A stretch of 64,000 nucleotides of DNA from Pontibacter korlensis (GCF_000973725.1 NZ_CP009621.1:372001-436000); one strand, 5' to 3'; shown: positions 1 through 9,659, counted from the stretch's first letter. Notes: generated from the sequence alone by a model not told the origin. Numbers and translations: made by a program.

Positions 1-139
1 GCCATTTTAGGTCTTTACTGTTTAAACCTTCACTATTGTTTTCTGTCTTTTAAATAAGCCTGTTTGTAGCGTTTAATTTACGGTAACTTTTACAGTAGGC
101 AATATTGGCTGTATATTTAAAGCTGCATCCTACTTCCGC

Positions 140-167
140 CCCGTTACCACCAAGCTAATGTAACGGG
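140..167. promoter_or_regulatory. Inverted repeat upstream of the efflux operon
   Basis: A perfect 8-bp inverted repeat, CCCGTTAC at 140-147 and GTAACGGG at 160-167, with a 12-base spacer, lies 33 bases before the adaptor start codon. The 20-bp centre-to-centre spacing is about two helical turns, so a dimeric repressor operator is a reasonable guess. It could also be the end of an upstream transcription unit, although no T-run follows. No regulator gene is visible in the window. Confidence 0.35.
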
Positions 168-177
168 TACTTTGAAA

Positions 178-195
178 TTTTAACCTGTGTTAAAA
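178..195. promoter_or_regulatory. Second inverted repeat abutting the efflux start codon
   Basis: TTTTAAC (178-184) and GTTAAAA (189-195) are perfect 7-base arms around a 4-base CTGT loop. The repeat ends five bases before the ATG at 201. It could be an operator or a hairpin affecting translation initiation; the sequence alone does not decide. Confidence 0.3.
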
Positions 196-200
196 CACAA

Positions 201-1334
201 ATGAACAAAACCTTAAAAACTATTCTGATTCTTGTAGCCGTTACGGCCATAGGCTACTTTGTTTACAAGCAATTCCCGGCTGAACCAGAGAAGATCGCTA
301 GAGCCGATGGTGGCGGAGGCCCAATGGCGCAGCAGGTAGCCGTGGATGTATACGTTGTTTCACCGAGTGCTTTCCAGAACAGGATTACCACTACAGGCAC
401 AGTATTGCCTAACGAGGACGTAGAGCTTCGCAGTGAGATTGCAGGACGAGTAACAGGTATAAATTTCGAGGAAGGTAGCCGTGTGCGTAAGGGCCAGTTG
501 CTTTTAACCGTGAACGATGCCGATCTGCGCGCGCAGCTGCAAAAGCTGGAATCTAACCAAAAGTTGTACCGCGAGATGGAAGAACGCCAGCGCACCCTCC
601 TGGAGAAGGAGTATATCAGTGCGCAGGAGTACGACCAGGTAAGCAATCAACTGGCTACCGCCACTGCCGACATACAGGCCCTGAAGGCTACAATGGCCAA
701 AGCCTATGTTAGAGCTCCTTTTGACGGTGTAATTGGCCTGCGACAAGTGAGTGAAGGTAGCTATGTATCAGCCACCACGCCTATTGCCCGTATTGTGGAC
801 GTAAGCCCTGTAAAAATAGACTTTGCCATTCCGGGCCGTCACAGCCAGCAGGTAAAGCAAGGCGACAAAATCAGTTTCACGGTAGAAGGTAACCCGGAAA
901 CGTACCAGGCCTCCATCTACGCTATACAACCGAACATCGACCCTACTACCCGCACCCTTCAGATTCGTGCCCTCTTTGATAACAAAAACCAGGAGGTAAA
1001 ACCAGGAGCCTTTGTTAACGTGAGCCTTGCCCTGAAAGAGTCTGACGATGCCATACTTATCCCGACAGAAGCCATCATCCCAGAGGCTACTGGTCATAAG
1101 ATATACCTGGCCAAAAACGGGAAAGCAGTGCCAAAGATGGTTAAAATAGGGCAACGCTCAGAGACCCTGATCCAGATTATGGAGGGTGTCACACCAGGCG
1201 ATACAATCATCCGCTCCGGTATCCTGCAAGTGCGGGATGGTTCTAAACTGAACATCCGTAAAGTGCAGTCTGCCGAGGAAGTATTGGCGACACCAAACAC
1301 GACACAATCAGGAACAGAGGAAACAGCAGGATAA
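201..1334 (+). CDS. RND efflux periplasmic adaptor (membrane fusion protein)
   Basis: Periplasmic adaptor that bridges the inner-membrane RND pump to the TolC-type outer-membrane channel. The 377-residue protein starts with a hydrophobic N-terminal segment (about residues 6-20) that is either an anchor or a signal peptide without a lipobox. A biotinyl-lipoyl-like half motif follows (VLPNEDVELRSEIAGRV, residues about 68-84), then an alpha-hairpin (about 105-165), the second lipoyl half (RAPFDGVIG), a beta-barrel domain and a membrane-proximal domain. The length is normal for the AcrA/MexA family. It is the first gene of an adaptor-pump-channel set on the + strand, 265 bases ahead of the pump. 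That spacer shows no other gene or clear terminator. The substrate cannot be predicted. Confidence 0.93.
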   Translation: MNKTLKTILILVAVTAIGYFVYKQFPAEPEKIARADGGGGPMAQQVAVDVYVVSPSAFQNRITTTGTVLPNEDVELRSEIAGRVTGINFEEGSRVRKGQLLLTVNDADLRAQLQKLESNQKLYREMEERQRTLLEKEYISAQEYDQVSNQLATATADIQALKATMAKAYVRAPFDGVIGLRQVSEGSYVSATTPIARIVDVSPVKIDFAIPGRHSQQVKQGDKISFTVEGNPETYQASIYAIQPNIDPTTRTLQIRALFDNKNQEVKPGAFVNVSLALKESDDAILIPTEAIIPEATGHKIYLAKNGKAVPKMVKIGQRSETLIQIMEGVTPGDTIIRSGILQVRDGSKLNIRKVQSAEEVLATPNTTQSGTEETAG

Positions 1335-1599
1335 GAACGCTAACCAAGCGCTAAAAACGTTTATACCTTTGGCTAACAAGCTATTGCAGCAAAATACACA
1401 GGAGTAGCCAAATGGAACAGAGGACCAACATGAAGTAACCTACTGCACCTGCAGCATCAGATTAGAGGATAAGCAGGGGAAGACTGAAGCGATGCAGAAA
1501 ACAAACTTACACACGCTCAACAAGAGGTCAGGAAACGGCTAAAAGAGTTTAGCACTTTTAAACCACATAGCTCCTGCACCAGAACACAGTAAAGACTAT

Positions 1600-4500
1600 A
1601 TGGCAAGTTTATCAAATATAAGTATCAGACGCCCCGTGCTGGCCATCGTGATGAGTATCACGATTATAGTTTTCGGCTTCATCGGCATTACGTACCTGGG
1701 CGTGCGGGAGTATCCAAGCGTAGACCCTCCTATTGTTAGTGTCCGGACTACCTACACGGGCGCCAATGCCGAAACCATTGAATCTGAAATTACAGAGCCG
1801 CTGGAGGAGTCCATAAACGGTATTGCAGGTATCAGAACCCTTACCTCTAGCAGTAGCGAGGGCAACAGTAACATTACCGTAGAGTTTAACCTGGATGTAG
1901 ACCTGGAAACAGCTGCCAACGACGTGCGCGACCGTGTATCCAGAGCACAGCGCAGGCTGCCAGAGGATGCTGAGCCACCTACCGTGGAAAAGGCCGACGC
2001 CGACGCCAACCCTATCCTCTTCCTGGGTATCCGAAGTGAGGTGCGCTCGCTGCTGGAGCTCTCAGACATAGGCCTGAACGTGTTTAAGGAGCAGTTGCAG
2101 ACTATTCCGGGCGTAAGTGAAATCATGATCTGGGGTGATAAGCGCTACGCAATGCGCCTGTGGATGGACCCGGTAAAACTTGCTGCCCTTCGTGTTACGC
2201 CCCTTGAGGTGCAAACTGCCCTGCAGCGACAGAACGTAGAGCTCCCATCAGGAAGTATAGAGGGTGCTACGACAGAGCTTTCTGTTAGAACCATGGGCCG
2301 TATCTCTACCCCTGAAGAATTCAACAACCTGATAATCAGACAGGATGCAGATCGCCTGATCCGCTTCCGCGACATTGGCCATGCTCAGCTATCTCCGGAA
2401 AACGAGAAAACTGTGCTACGCTACAATGGCATCCCCATGATCGGTGTGGTACTCGTTCCGCAGCCTGGCTCTAATCAGATTGAGATTGCAGATGAGTTTT
2501 ATAGACGCCTCGAGCACATAAAGAAGGATATTCCGGAAGACCTTCAACTGACCATTGGCTTCGATAACTCACAGTACATTCGCGCCTCTATTGCCGAAGT
2601 ACAGGAGACTATTTTTGTGGCCTTCGGCCTGGTGGTAGTAATAATCTTCCTGTTCCTGCGCGACTGGCGCTCTACACTGATTCCGGTTGTAGCCATTCCG
2701 GTGTCCCTGATCGGTGCCTTCTTTATCATGTACGTGATGGACTTCTCCATTAACGTACTGACACTGCTGGGTATCGTTCTGGCCATTGGTCTTGTGGTGG
2801 ACGACGCCATCGTCATGCTGGAGAATATCTACACCCGTATAGAGGATGGCCAGGAGCCGATGAAGGCAGCAAAGAAAGGATCCGCCGAAATCTATTTCGC
2901 TATTATTTCCACCACGGTAGCACTGGCAGCAGTATTTATGCCGGTAGCTTTCCTGGAAGACACCACAGGTCGCCTTTTCCGTGAGTTTGGTATCGTAGTG
3001 GCTGGCTCAGTTATTATATCATCTTTTGTCTCTCTCACGCTGACACCTATGATGTCGTCGCGTATCCTGAAGCGCAGAGAAAGACCAAACTGGTTCTACC
3101 GTAAAACAGAACCGTTCTTCACCTCTCTTACCAACAGCTATCGCAGCAGCCTTGAGAGCTTTATGCGTGTGCGTTGGGTAGCGTTTATACTTATTGTGGT
3201 AGCAGGGGGCACCATCTGGTGGCAGATGTCTACGCTGCAATCTGAGCTGACACCTGAAGAGGACAGAAGCGGACTTCGTATTAACGCCACTGGTCCTGAG
3301 GGCGCCTCTTTCGAGTTTATGGATCAGTACATGAATGAGCTGACAGCACTAGTGAACGACTCGGTACAAGGCATCTCGAGCATCACTTCCATGACACGAA
3401 ACTCGAACTCAGGCTTTATTCGCCTGCGTTTGGTATCTCCAGAGGAGCGTGATAAAACGCAGCAGCAGATTGTAGAGGGTTTACCTGCCCTGATCAACCA
3501 GATTCCGGGAGCCCGTGCCTTTGCCTCCGGCGATAAAGGCTTGGGTGGTGGTCGTGGTTCTGGCCAGCCTGTGCAGTTTGTGGTGCAGTCGCAAAATATG
3601 GAGAAGCTGCGCGAGATTATTCCGCCTTTCCTGGAGGCTGCACAGCAAGATCCGACCTTCAACTTTGTAGACGTAAACCTGAAGTTTAACAAACCGGAGC
3701 TGCGCGTTGAGATTGACCGTGAAAAAGCACAGTCGCTGGGTGTGAGCGTGCGCGATATTGCTCAGACCATGCAGCTGGGCCTGAGTGGCCAACGCTTCGG
3801 CTACTTTGTAAAAGGTGGTAAGCAGTACCAGATCCTTGGCCAGGTAGCGCGCGAAAACCGAAGTGAGCCGCTAGACCTGCGCAGCCTGTACGTTAAAAAC
3901 AGTGCTGGGGAGCTAATTCAGCTAGATAACCTGATCGAGCTGAAAGAGGAAAGTGCATCGCCGCAAGTATACCGCTTTAACCGATTTGCCGCTGCCACTT
4001 TTAGTGCCTCACTAGCAAAAGGTAAAACCATAGGCGACGGTATAGAAGCAATGGATGCTATTGCCGATAAGGTGCTGGATGAGACTTTCCAGACTTCCCT
4101 TACTGGCCAGTCTAGAGACTTTTCTGAAAGCTCAGGCAGTTTGATGTTTGCCTTCCTGCTAGCCTTAGGTTTGATTTACCTGGCACTATCTGCCCAGTTC
4201 GAAAGCTTCCGCGACCCGGTCATCATCATGTTCACCGTACCGCTTGCCCTTTCTGGTGCATTGCTCAGTCTCTGGTTCTTCGACCAAACACTGAATATCT
4301 TTAGCCAGATTGGTATGATCATGCTGGTGGGTCTGGTAACGAAGAATGGTATCCTGCTGGTAGAGTTTGCCAACCAGCGCAAGGAAGAGGGCCTTACCAA
4401 GCTGGAGGCGGCCACTGATGCTGCTGTATCACGCTTCCGCCCCATCCTGATGACATCGCTCTCCACGATCCTGGGTACCCTGCCAATTGCCCTTGCACTA

Positions 4501-4701
4501 GGTACAGGTGCTGAGAGCCGTGTGCCAATGGGTATAGCCGTGGTAGGCGGTCTGATTCTGGCAACCGGACTTACACTTTACGTGATTCCGGCGGTGTACT
4601 CATATTTCTCATCTGCCGAAGCCAACGTGATACCAGGCAGCAACGACGATGAGCAGGAAGAGCAGCCTAAGAAGCAGCCAGCAGCCTATGCTCAGGTATA
4701 G
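1600..4701 (+). CDS. RND efflux pump, HAE-1 family (AcrB/MexB type)
   Basis: Inner-membrane proton-driven drug/proton antiporter, expected to work as a trimer. The 1033 residues match the usual length of the family. It has an N-terminal membrane helix (about residues 12-32), a first periplasmic porter/docking loop, a six-helix block with the proton-relay motif GLVVDDAIVMLENI (paired Asp near residues 405-406), a second periplasmic loop, and a final helix block ending near residue 1005. The C-terminal tail is rich in Glu, Lys and Gln. The VVDDAIV motif places it in the hydrophobic/amphiphilic efflux group rather than among heavy-metal pumps. It lies between adaptor and channel, with the TolC-like gene 56 bases downstream, so the three are very probably one operon. 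Confidence 0.95.
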   Translation: MASLSNISIRRPVLAIVMSITIIVFGFIGITYLGVREYPSVDPPIVSVRTTYTGANAETIESEITEPLEESINGIAGIRTLTSSSSEGNSNITVEFNLDVDLETAANDVRDRVSRAQRRLPEDAEPPTVEKADADANPILFLGIRSEVRSLLELSDIGLNVFKEQLQTIPGVSEIMIWGDKRYAMRLWMDPVKLAALRVTPLEVQTALQRQNVELPSGSIEGATTELSVRTMGRISTPEEFNNLIIRQDADRLIRFRDIGHAQLSPENEKTVLRYNGIPMIGVVLVPQPGSNQIEIADEFYRRLEHIKKDIPEDLQLTIGFDNSQYIRASIAEVQETIFVAFGLVVVIIFLFLRDWRSTLIPVVAIPVSLIGAFFIMYVMDFSINVLTLLGIVLAIGLVVDDAIVMLENIYTRIEDGQEPMKAAKKGSAEIYFAIISTTVALAAVFMPVAFLEDTTGRLFREFGIVVAGSVIISSFVSLTLTPMMSSRILKRRERPNWFYRKTEPFFTSLTNSYRSSLESFMRVRWVAFILIVVAGGTIWWQMSTLQSELTPEEDRSGLRINATGPEGASFEFMDQYMNELTALVNDSVQGISSITSMTRNSNSGFIRLRLVSPEERDKTQQQIVEGLPALINQIPGARAFASGDKGLGGGRGSGQPVQFVVQSQNMEKLREIIPPFLEAAQQDPTFNFVDVNLKFNKPELRVEIDREKAQSLGVSVRDIAQTMQLGLSGQRFGYFVKGGKQYQILGQVARENRSEPLDLRSLYVKNSAGELIQLDNLIELKEESASPQVYRFNRFAAATFSASLAKGKTIGDGIEAMDAIADKVLDETFQTSLTGQSRDFSESSGSLMFAFLLALGLIYLALSAQFESFRDPVIIMFTVPLALSGALLSLWFFDQTLNIFSQIGMIMLVGLVTKNGILLVEFANQRKEEGLTKLEAATDAAVSRFRPILMTSLSTILGTLPIALALGTGAESRVPMGIAVVGGLILATGLTLYVIPAVYSYFSSAEANVIPGSNDDEQEEQPKKQPAAYAQV

Positions 4702-4757
4702 TCTGCACCAGTAAAGGATTTTAGCCAAAGGATTTTAACGCGATAGAACAAGTATAA

Positions 4758-6095
4758 ATGTTTTCATATAGAGCCGCGGCGCTTTTTATTATAGGACTAG
4801 CATTATTAATGCCGGGTAAGGCCTTGAGCCAGGAAAAGCTTTCATTGGAACAGGCCATCCGCATAGGTCTACAAAACAACTTCGACATACAGATTGCCAC
4901 CAAACAGGAGGCTGTTGCGGAAAACAACGTTACCCTGGGTAATGCTGGGTTTTTGCCAGCTATAGATGGTAATGCCCGCCGCAACTTTAGCGAAAACAAC
5001 TCAAGGCAAGAGTTTCAGACAGGGCCAGACCGAGTGCGCTCAGGGGCTAGCTCTAACAACATAGGTTACGGCGTAAACCTGAACTGGGTGGTTTTTGATG
5101 GTTTAGGAATGTTTATTAACCTGGAGCGCCTGAAAACACTGGAGAAATCAGGAGAGCTTTTCACAAAGCAGACGGTAGAAAACACCCTGGCCGATATAAC
5201 AGCCAGCTACTATGAAGTGGCACGCCAGTCTTTTAAGATACGGGCCCTGCAGGATGCCATTGCCATTTCTGAAGCCCGCGTGGAGATTGCGCAGGCACAG
5301 TATGAGGTAGGCGTGAGTGCCAAAGTAGAGATTCTGCGGGCACAGGTAGATTACAATGCCGACAGATCGGAGCTACTGCTGCAGCAGGAATTGCTGCAAA
5401 ATGCTAAAATCAACCTGAACCAGTTGCTTGGCCGCAGCCCCAATATCGACTTTGAGGTAACAGACAGTATTGTAGTAGACCCTTCGCTTAACTACAGTAT
5501 AGCCAACAGCAATCTTTACGCTGCAAACCCTCTGTTGCAGCGCCTGCAGCTAGATCGCCAGCTGGCTCATCTTGACATCAGGGCCGTTCGCGCCAGCCGC
5601 TTCCCTACTGTTGGCTTTTCAAGTGCCTATAACTTTAGCCGCTCTGAGGCGGAGCCATTGAACGAGTTCCAGGCGCGCTTTAACCAGAACAGAGGATACA
5701 ACTATGGCCTGACGTTAAGCGTGCCTATTTTTAACGGCTTTAACATCAACCGCCAGGCGCAGAACGCCCGCATAAACCTGGAGGCAGCTGACCTGGAGCT
5801 GAAGCGTGAAGAAAACCGCCTGCAGTCCGATCTTGCCCGTGCTTATAGCCAATACGCTAACCGCCTGCAGCTTCTGGAGCTGGAGGAAGTGAACGTGAAG
5901 CTAGCACAAGAAAACGCCGAGATCGCACTGGAACGATACAAGCTTGGACTTTTAACAGCCATTGAACTTAGAGAGGCACAGCGTAATGAGCTGGTAGCCT
6001 CGAACCGCCTGATCGATATCCAATACCAGGCTAAAACAGCAGAAGTAGAGCTAAAGCGCCTCACCAGCTCACTGGTACAGGAAGGCCAACTATAA
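4758..6095 (+). CDS. TolC-family outer-membrane efflux channel
   Basis: Outer-membrane factor that completes the tripartite efflux machine. The 445-residue protein has a cleavable signal peptide (residues about 1-24, ending GKALSQ). Two internally repeated OEP domains follow, each with long amphipathic helices (for example around residues 165-215 and 355-430) that would form the alpha-barrel. It is the third gene of the RND operon. The start codon at 4758 sits one base after an AAGTATA heptamer (4750-4756), a motif that recurs through this window. No purine-rich ribosome-binding site precedes it, as is common in Bacteroidota. Confidence 0.93.
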   Translation: MFSYRAAALFIIGLALLMPGKALSQEKLSLEQAIRIGLQNNFDIQIATKQEAVAENNVTLGNAGFLPAIDGNARRNFSENNSRQEFQTGPDRVRSGASSNNIGYGVNLNWVVFDGLGMFINLERLKTLEKSGELFTKQTVENTLADITASYYEVARQSFKIRALQDAIAISEARVEIAQAQYEVGVSAKVEILRAQVDYNADRSELLLQQELLQNAKINLNQLLGRSPNIDFEVTDSIVVDPSLNYSIANSNLYAANPLLQRLQLDRQLAHLDIRAVRASRFPTVGFSSAYNFSRSEAEPLNEFQARFNQNRGYNYGLTLSVPIFNGFNINRQAQNARINLEAADLELKREENRLQSDLARAYSQYANRLQLLELEEVNVKLAQENAEIALERYKLGLLTAIELREAQRNELVASNRLIDIQYQAKTAEVELKRLTSSLVQEGQL

Positions 6096-6116
6096 GATAA
6101 CTGACTTCATGTATTT

Positions 6117-6154
6117 AAGTATAAAAGTATAGCTACGGCTATACTTTTATACTT
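6117..6154. repeat. Perfect 17-bp hairpin made of AAGTATA units
   Basis: AAGTATAAAAGTATAGC (6117-6133) is followed by a TACG loop and its exact complement (6138-6154). Each arm holds two AAGTATA heptamers. It lies 22 bases after the TolC-like gene and is followed by only a short T-run, so it may act as a weak terminator or an mRNA 3'-end stabiliser. Its makeup from a recurrent heptamer is unusual. Confidence 0.6.
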
Positions 6155-6188
6155 TTAGGCGGTACCTTCAGTACCCAACCAAAATACG

Positions 6189-7466
6189 ATGGAGTTAGAG
6201 CTATTCCAGACACTCGGGATTTCGCTTGGCTTAGGACTGCTGGTGGGGCTGCAACGACAGCATGACCAATCAGAACTGGCAGGGATACGCACGTTTCCGC
6301 TCATCACCATGTTTGGCACTATCTCAGCCTATCTGGCACAGGACTTTGGTGGCTGGGTGGTTGCTGCCGGACTACTGAGCTTGGCAGGCCTGGTAGTAGT
6401 GGCTAACTTGATGAGAAGCAAAGGGCCTTATGTAGATGTTGGCTTAACCACCGAGGCGGCGGCCCTACTCATGTACGCCATAGGAGCTTACCTGGCACTA
6501 GGCAGCGGGACTGTAGCCGTGGCTGTTGGTGCCACAGTTGCTGTGCTGCTTCACCTGAAAGACACCCTCCACAACCTCATCTCAAGGATTGGGCAGAGGG
6601 ACCTAAAGGCAATCATGCAGTTTGTGGTGATCTCGCTCGTGATCCTGCCGGTTCTTCCAGATGACACCTACGGCCCTTATAATGTACTGAACCCTTACAA
6701 CATCTGGCTAATGGTGGTACTGATTGTAGGAATTGGCCTCTCAGGTTATTTTGCCTACAAAATCTTTGGCCAGAAAGCCGGAACGCTCTTGGGCGGTATT
6801 CTAGGTGGTTTGATTTCCAGCACGGCCACCACGGTAAGTTATGCCCGCCGCACCAAAGACAGCAGCAACACGAGTAGCAACCTGGCTACCCTTGTGATCT
6901 TTACAGCCTCAGCTGTATCGTTTGCACGCATCATAACTGAAGTAGCAGTAGTGGCACCAGGTACTGTTGCCACAGTGGCTCCCCCACTTGCAGCTGTACT
7001 GCTGCTGATGCTGCTGCTGGGGGCTGTTATGTACTTTTTTAAAAGAGATGAAACAGACAAGATGCCCGAGCAGGAAAACCCTGCGCAACTAAAGATGGCA
7101 TTAGTTTTCGGAGCTATTTATGCTGCTGTTATCCTTGCTACCTCTTTTGCTAAAGAACAACTCGGTAGTAGTGGCCTGTACATGGTGGCCATCGTTTCCG
7201 GGTTAACGGATGTGGATGCTATTACTTTATCTACCTCGCGCCTTATGCAAACGGGCAACCTGGAACTAAACAATGGCTGGCGCCTTATTCTGGTAGCTGC
7301 ACTTTCAAATTTAGTCTTCAAAGCTGTTTTGGTCGGCCTGCTGGGGAACCGATCTGCCTTTAGCAGAATAGCAGTTCTGTTTGGTATTGTGCTGGTTGCC
7401 GGCCTGCTGGTACTTTGGCTGTGGCCAGAAGAGTTTAGCCTCCTTTCCAGCTTAACTGCCCAATAA
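6189..7466 (+). CDS. MgtC/SapB-DUF4010 family integral membrane protein
   Basis: Polytopic inner-membrane protein of 425 residues. The N-terminal part (about 1-140) resembles the MgtC/SapB fold (FQTLGISLGLGLLVGLQRQ, then GIRTF), and the rest matches the DUF4010 region (for example GGILGGLISSTATTVSYAR near residues 205-225, and GLTDVDAITLSTS near 340). It has about twelve hydrophobic segments. The biochemical role of the family is unsettled; some MgtC-type proteins are linked to magnesium or phosphate stress. It follows the efflux operon on the same strand but is separated by the AAGTATA hairpin, so it may be a separate transcript. Confidence 0.85.
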   Translation: MELELFQTLGISLGLGLLVGLQRQHDQSELAGIRTFPLITMFGTISAYLAQDFGGWVVAAGLLSLAGLVVVANLMRSKGPYVDVGLTTEAAALLMYAIGAYLALGSGTVAVAVGATVAVLLHLKDTLHNLISRIGQRDLKAIMQFVVISLVILPVLPDDTYGPYNVLNPYNIWLMVVLIVGIGLSGYFAYKIFGQKAGTLLGGILGGLISSTATTVSYARRTKDSSNTSSNLATLVIFTASAVSFARIITEVAVVAPGTVATVAPPLAAVLLLMLLLGAVMYFFKRDETDKMPEQENPAQLKMALVFGAIYAAVILATSFAKEQLGSSGLYMVAIVSGLTDVDAITLSTSRLMQTGNLELNNGWRLILVAALSNLVFKAVLVGLLGNRSAFSRIAVLFGIVLVAGLLVLWLWPEEFSLLSSLTAQ

Positions 7467-7659
7467 CTCACTAAACCATCACACAGTTAAATCAACCAGC
7501 CTGAGCAGTGGGAAAGAATCAATAGAAAGCCGCTAAAGGCATAAAATTTCTCATAAATAAAAGTATATTGCATTCAGAAGCTTAGCTAGTAAAGCTGACC
7601 TTTTTCAGGCTTCACACGGTTTATAGAAAGCAAATTACTTTAACCCAATTTCCCACACC

Positions 7660-8961
7660 ATGTCTAACACCTCCCTTAAGTCAAAGCCGACTGCCTCGCC
7701 GGAGCTTAATCGCTCGGGCAGTACCAGTGCCATGGCCATTATTGGTGCCTTGTTCTTCATTTTTGGCTTCGTTACCTGGCTAAACTCCCTGCTGATTCCT
7801 TACCTGGAGATCGCCTGCCAGCTAACTAAGTTTCAGTCATTCTTCGTGACTTTCGCCTTCTACATTGCTTACCTGGTGATGGCACCTCTCTCCACCCGTA
7901 CTTTAAAGAAGTTTGGGTTCAAGAATGGTATGTCGGTGGCTTTGATCTTGATGGCAGCAGGCGCCCTGCTTTTCATCCCGGCCGCCATGACACGTATTTA
8001 TGGTCTGTTTCTGCTTGGCTTGTTTATCATGGGTAGCGGCTTGGCTATTCTACAAACGGCTTCCAACCCGTACATCACGATTGTAGGACCAGCAGAGAGT
8101 GCTGCCAAACGCATCAGCATTATGGGTATCTGTAATAAAATTGCCGGTGCACTTGCCCCAATTATCCTGGGCTTGTTCCTGCACCTTGATAATGCAGATA
8201 ACCTTCGCTCCGATTTAGCAGGTATGACTGAGGTGGACAGAGTAGCCGCCTTGAATGAGATGGCACTTCGCGTAATCCCACCTTATATTGGCATTATAGC
8301 TGTGCTTTTGATCCTGGCTTTCTGGGTGTACAAGTCTAGCCTACCAGAAATTGACACAGATGAAGAGGATGAAGCAGTAGCATCATCGAACGTTGGTAAG
8401 AATAGCGTATTTGACTTCCCGCACGTACTGCTTGGCGTATTTACACTGTTCCTGTATGTAGGTGTAGAGGTAATTGCTGGCGACTCAATTATCAGCTACG
8501 GTGTCTCACAAGGCATACCTCTTACGACTGCCAAGTTCTTTACCAGTGCCACTATGGTGTCGATGGTAATTGGCTACGTCATCGGCATTGTCACTATACC
8601 CAAGTATATTAAGCAAGAGAATGCCTTGAAGCTTTGTGCTATTGTGGGCGTTCTTTTCTCTCTAGGTGCCATCTTCACTTCAGGCTATGTCTCTGTTTCT
8701 TTTATTGCACTGCTTGGTTTTGCTAACTCGCTCATGTGGCCAGCCATTTGGCCACTGGCTTTGGCCGGTGTAGGCCGCTTTACAAAGGCAGCTTCATCCT
8801 TACTGGTGATGGGCATTGCAGGTGGAGCGGTAGTACCGCTTATCTATGGAGCCCTGGCCGATGTTTGGAACTCGCAGCAGGCTTATTGGATCATGGTGCC
8901 ATGCTACCTGTTCATCTGGTTCTACTCTACTGCAGGACATAAAGTGGGCCGTAAGGTTTAA
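7660..8961 (+). CDS. Sugar MFS transporter (FucP/GluP type)
   Basis: Major facilitator family sugar:proton symporter in the inner membrane, 433 residues with about twelve membrane helices. FFIFGFVTWLNSLLIPYLE near the first helix, and ILQTASNPYI around residues 130-140, are typical of the fucose/glucose/galactose permease subgroup common in Bacteroidota. A charged cytoplasmic loop (EIDTDEEDEAVASS, about 230-243) separates the two six-helix halves. The substrate is probably a monosaccharide such as glucose, galactose or fucose, but the sequence does not decide which. A strong terminator follows 29 bases downstream, so it appears monocistronic. Confidence 0.9.
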   Translation: MSNTSLKSKPTASPELNRSGSTSAMAIIGALFFIFGFVTWLNSLLIPYLEIACQLTKFQSFFVTFAFYIAYLVMAPLSTRTLKKFGFKNGMSVALILMAAGALLFIPAAMTRIYGLFLLGLFIMGSGLAILQTASNPYITIVGPAESAAKRISIMGICNKIAGALAPIILGLFLHLDNADNLRSDLAGMTEVDRVAALNEMALRVIPPYIGIIAVLLILAFWVYKSSLPEIDTDEEDEAVASSNVGKNSVFDFPHVLLGVFTLFLYVGVEVIAGDSIISYGVSQGIPLTTAKFFTSATMVSMVIGYVIGIVTIPKYIKQENALKLCAIVGVLFSLGAIFTSGYVSVSFIALLGFANSLMWPAIWPLALAGVGRFTKAASSLLVMGIAGGAVVPLIYGALADVWNSQQAYWIMVPCYLFIWFYSTAGHKVGRKV

Positions 8962-8990
8962 AAGCTTTAACATTTCTAAAACATACTAGC

Positions 8991-9026
8991 AATGCCCCGC
9001 CTACAAGCGGGGCATTGCCTTTTTAT
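8991..9026 (+). terminator. Rho-independent terminator after the sugar transporter
   Basis: AATGCCCCGC (8991-9000), a six-base loop and GCGGGGCATT (9007-9016) form a perfect 10-bp GC-rich stem. The sequence GCCTTTTTAT follows. It excludes an ATG inside the hairpin (8992) as the start of the next gene. Confidence 0.9.
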
Positions 9027-9117
9027 AGCTGGCCCCAAACATGTCCTGGCAGAGCTCTTACCTCCACTATCCATCCCTATCAAACTCATGCCGTATAGTT
9101 TAAGAAAAACGAATAGC

Positions 9118-9564
9118 ATGAACAAAATTCAACTAGGACGTACCAAGCAGAGCACTACAGATGCCGTGAACCAAGAGACAGACAGGCAAACCTTAGACAA
9201 CTTAGACCGCTATGGATATGACGGCCCCGAAGCCATAGAGTACCGGCTAAAGGAGCTGGATAAAGAGTGGGATATGGAGCGGGTAATGGCAGTGAAGGCA
9301 TCTGTACTTAGTTTAACCGGCCTGGCACTGGGAGCAAAAAAAGACAAGCGATGGTTTGTTTTGCCAGGCCTTGTAGCTTCTTTCCTCCTGCAACATGGGT
9401 TACAAGGGTGGTGCCCACCATTGCCTATACTGCGGAGGCTTGGGTTTAGGACAAGAAAGGAGATTGAGGAAGAACGTTATGCCTTGAAGGCCCTAAGAGG
9501 AGATTTTAACAGGGTGCTTGGTGCTACAATGCCGGAAGGCGTACTAAACGTCATCAGGTCTTGA
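9118..9564 (+). CDS. Small DUF2892/YgaP-like membrane protein
   Basis: Function unknown. From the ATG at 9118 the protein has about 148 residues: a charged N-terminal third, then hydrophobic stretches (SVLSLTGLALGA and FVLPGLVASFLLQHGLQG) and a GWCPPLPILRRLGFRT motif. That motif resembles the conserved Cys-Pro turn of DUF2892 (YgaP-like transmembrane) proteins, and a conserved-looking tail (EERYALKALRGDF) follows. The reading frame is open further upstream, but the earliest ATG lies inside the preceding terminator. ATG 9088 is a possible alternative start, giving ten more residues. It is probably a single gene ending just before the bidirectional terminator. Confidence 0.7.
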   Translation: MNKIQLGRTKQSTTDAVNQETDRQTLDNLDRYGYDGPEAIEYRLKELDKEWDMERVMAVKASVLSLTGLALGAKKDKRWFVLPGLVASFLLQHGLQGWCPPLPILRRLGFRTRKEIEEERYALKALRGDFNRVLGATMPEGVLNVIRS

Positions 9565-9602
9565 TGCCTGACACATGCCCCCTTTCCTGTTTAAAATAAA
9601 AA

Positions 9603-9651
9603 CGAGGCTGGCCATCACGAACTTTCGTAATAACCAGCCTCGCAAATTTTT
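9603..9651. terminator. Bidirectional terminator between converging genes
   Basis: CGAGGCTGG (9603-9611) pairs with CCAGCCTCG (9634-9642). A T-rich tail follows on the + strand and an A-rich stretch (9594-9602) precedes it, which is a T-run on the - strand. It serves the small + strand gene and the long - strand operon ending at 9660. Confidence 0.85.
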
Positions 9652-9659
9652 AAGAAATT

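Noticed and set aside
8992..9117. N-terminal extension of the small DUF2892-like gene
   Set aside because: The earliest ATG lies inside a strong terminator hairpin, and the extension has no protein character; ATG 9118 is preferred.
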